From: Methylophilales bacterium LSUCC0135
Lineage (GTDB): Bacteria > Pseudomonadota > Gammaproteobacteria > Burkholderiales > Methylophilaceae
NCBI GenBank assembly: GCA_001704575.1
Contig: MCAW01000004.1
Span: 100,598 to 164,597 of the forward strand
Length of the DNA: 64,000 bases
Direction of reading: 5' to 3'
Shown here one piece after another: positions 63,939-64,000 of this stretch. Within the stretch, counting starts at the first letter, position 1. Each line of letters opens with the position of its first letter. The translations under genes and the position numbers were made by a program. Below the pieces are notes generated by a model. The model did no database searches. It was not told the origin of the DNA and saw nothing but the letters and a program-made list of their open reading frames with translations.

Positions 63939-64000
63939 GTTAAAACCTCAAACTTTTTCAAATGACTCTATAATTTCGCTATTCTATCCTATTACAAGCC

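Overview
The window is a dense, AT-moderate chromosomal segment (roughly 55-60% GC by eye) from a Gram-negative betaproteobacterium. Supporting signs are the thrB / DUF2782 / LOG-family / polA neighbourhood, dusB-fis-purH-purD, a BPSS1780-type membrane protein, DUF2322 and DUF2782 proteins, ubiB and coq7 for ubiquinone, and a CIRCE element together with a sigma32-like promoter before groES. An iron-transport operon, many c-type and Fe-S proteins and the dispersed repeats would fit a Nitrosomonadales/Gallionellaceae-like organism; that assignment is inference. No tRNA, rRNA or CRISPR array was seen.

Layout. 1-7.1 kb (minus strand): lytic transglycosylase (cut by the window edge), proS, a secreted unknown, two TPM-domain proteins with LemA, a short PhnA-type protein, a family-4 uracil-DNA glycosylase, rimI and tsaB. 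7.1-10.9 kb: fbpABC ferric-iron ABC transporter behind a promoter whose spacer holds a Fur-like palindrome. 11-13.1 kb: a dispersed repeat and a DinG-type helicase. 13.3-14.6 kb: an accessory island with attC-like sites of an integron-type cassette, a 65-bp MITE-like element, a secreted cassette protein and the wreck of a yoeB toxin gene. 14.7-18.4 kb: small housekeeping and hypothetical genes and a D-lactate dehydrogenase. 18.4-23.7 kb: an Anbu (proteasome-like) operon with ATP-grasp, alpha-E, transglutaminase and, unexpectedly, an HPPD-like VOC dioxygenase translationally coupled inside it. 23.8-38 kb: ubiB, SelW-like protein, CtpA-type protease, coq7, YqaA, a patatin/beta-barrel type Vd autotransporter, OsmC, FKBP, dacB and bioA. 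38-41.3 kb: trypsin-like protease and groES-groEL, whose two genes are separated by a repeat. 41.5-49.9 kb: a candidate C-rich-loop sRNA, uvrD, thrB, polA and a BFD-like ferredoxin. 50-50.7 kb: a MntA-HepT toxin-antitoxin pair. 50.7-64 kb: CinA-like protein, dusB-fis, purH-purD, tsaC, a hemF with a large in-frame insertion, two sodium symporters, a cytochrome c, hexose-6-phosphate mutarotase and ilvD.

How the genes work together. Much of the window is core metabolism: translation quality and modification (proS, rimI, tsaB, tsaC, dusB), DNA repair (UDG, DinG, UvrD, PolA), purine, threonine, biotin, branched-chain amino-acid, haem and ubiquinone synthesis, protein folding and periplasmic quality control. 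The non-routine parts are the Anbu operon with its embedded dioxygenase, the integron-like cassette island, the candidate anti-Shine-Dalgarno sRNA between groEL and uvrD, the modified HemF, and dispersed palindromic repeats lodged at joints inside operons.
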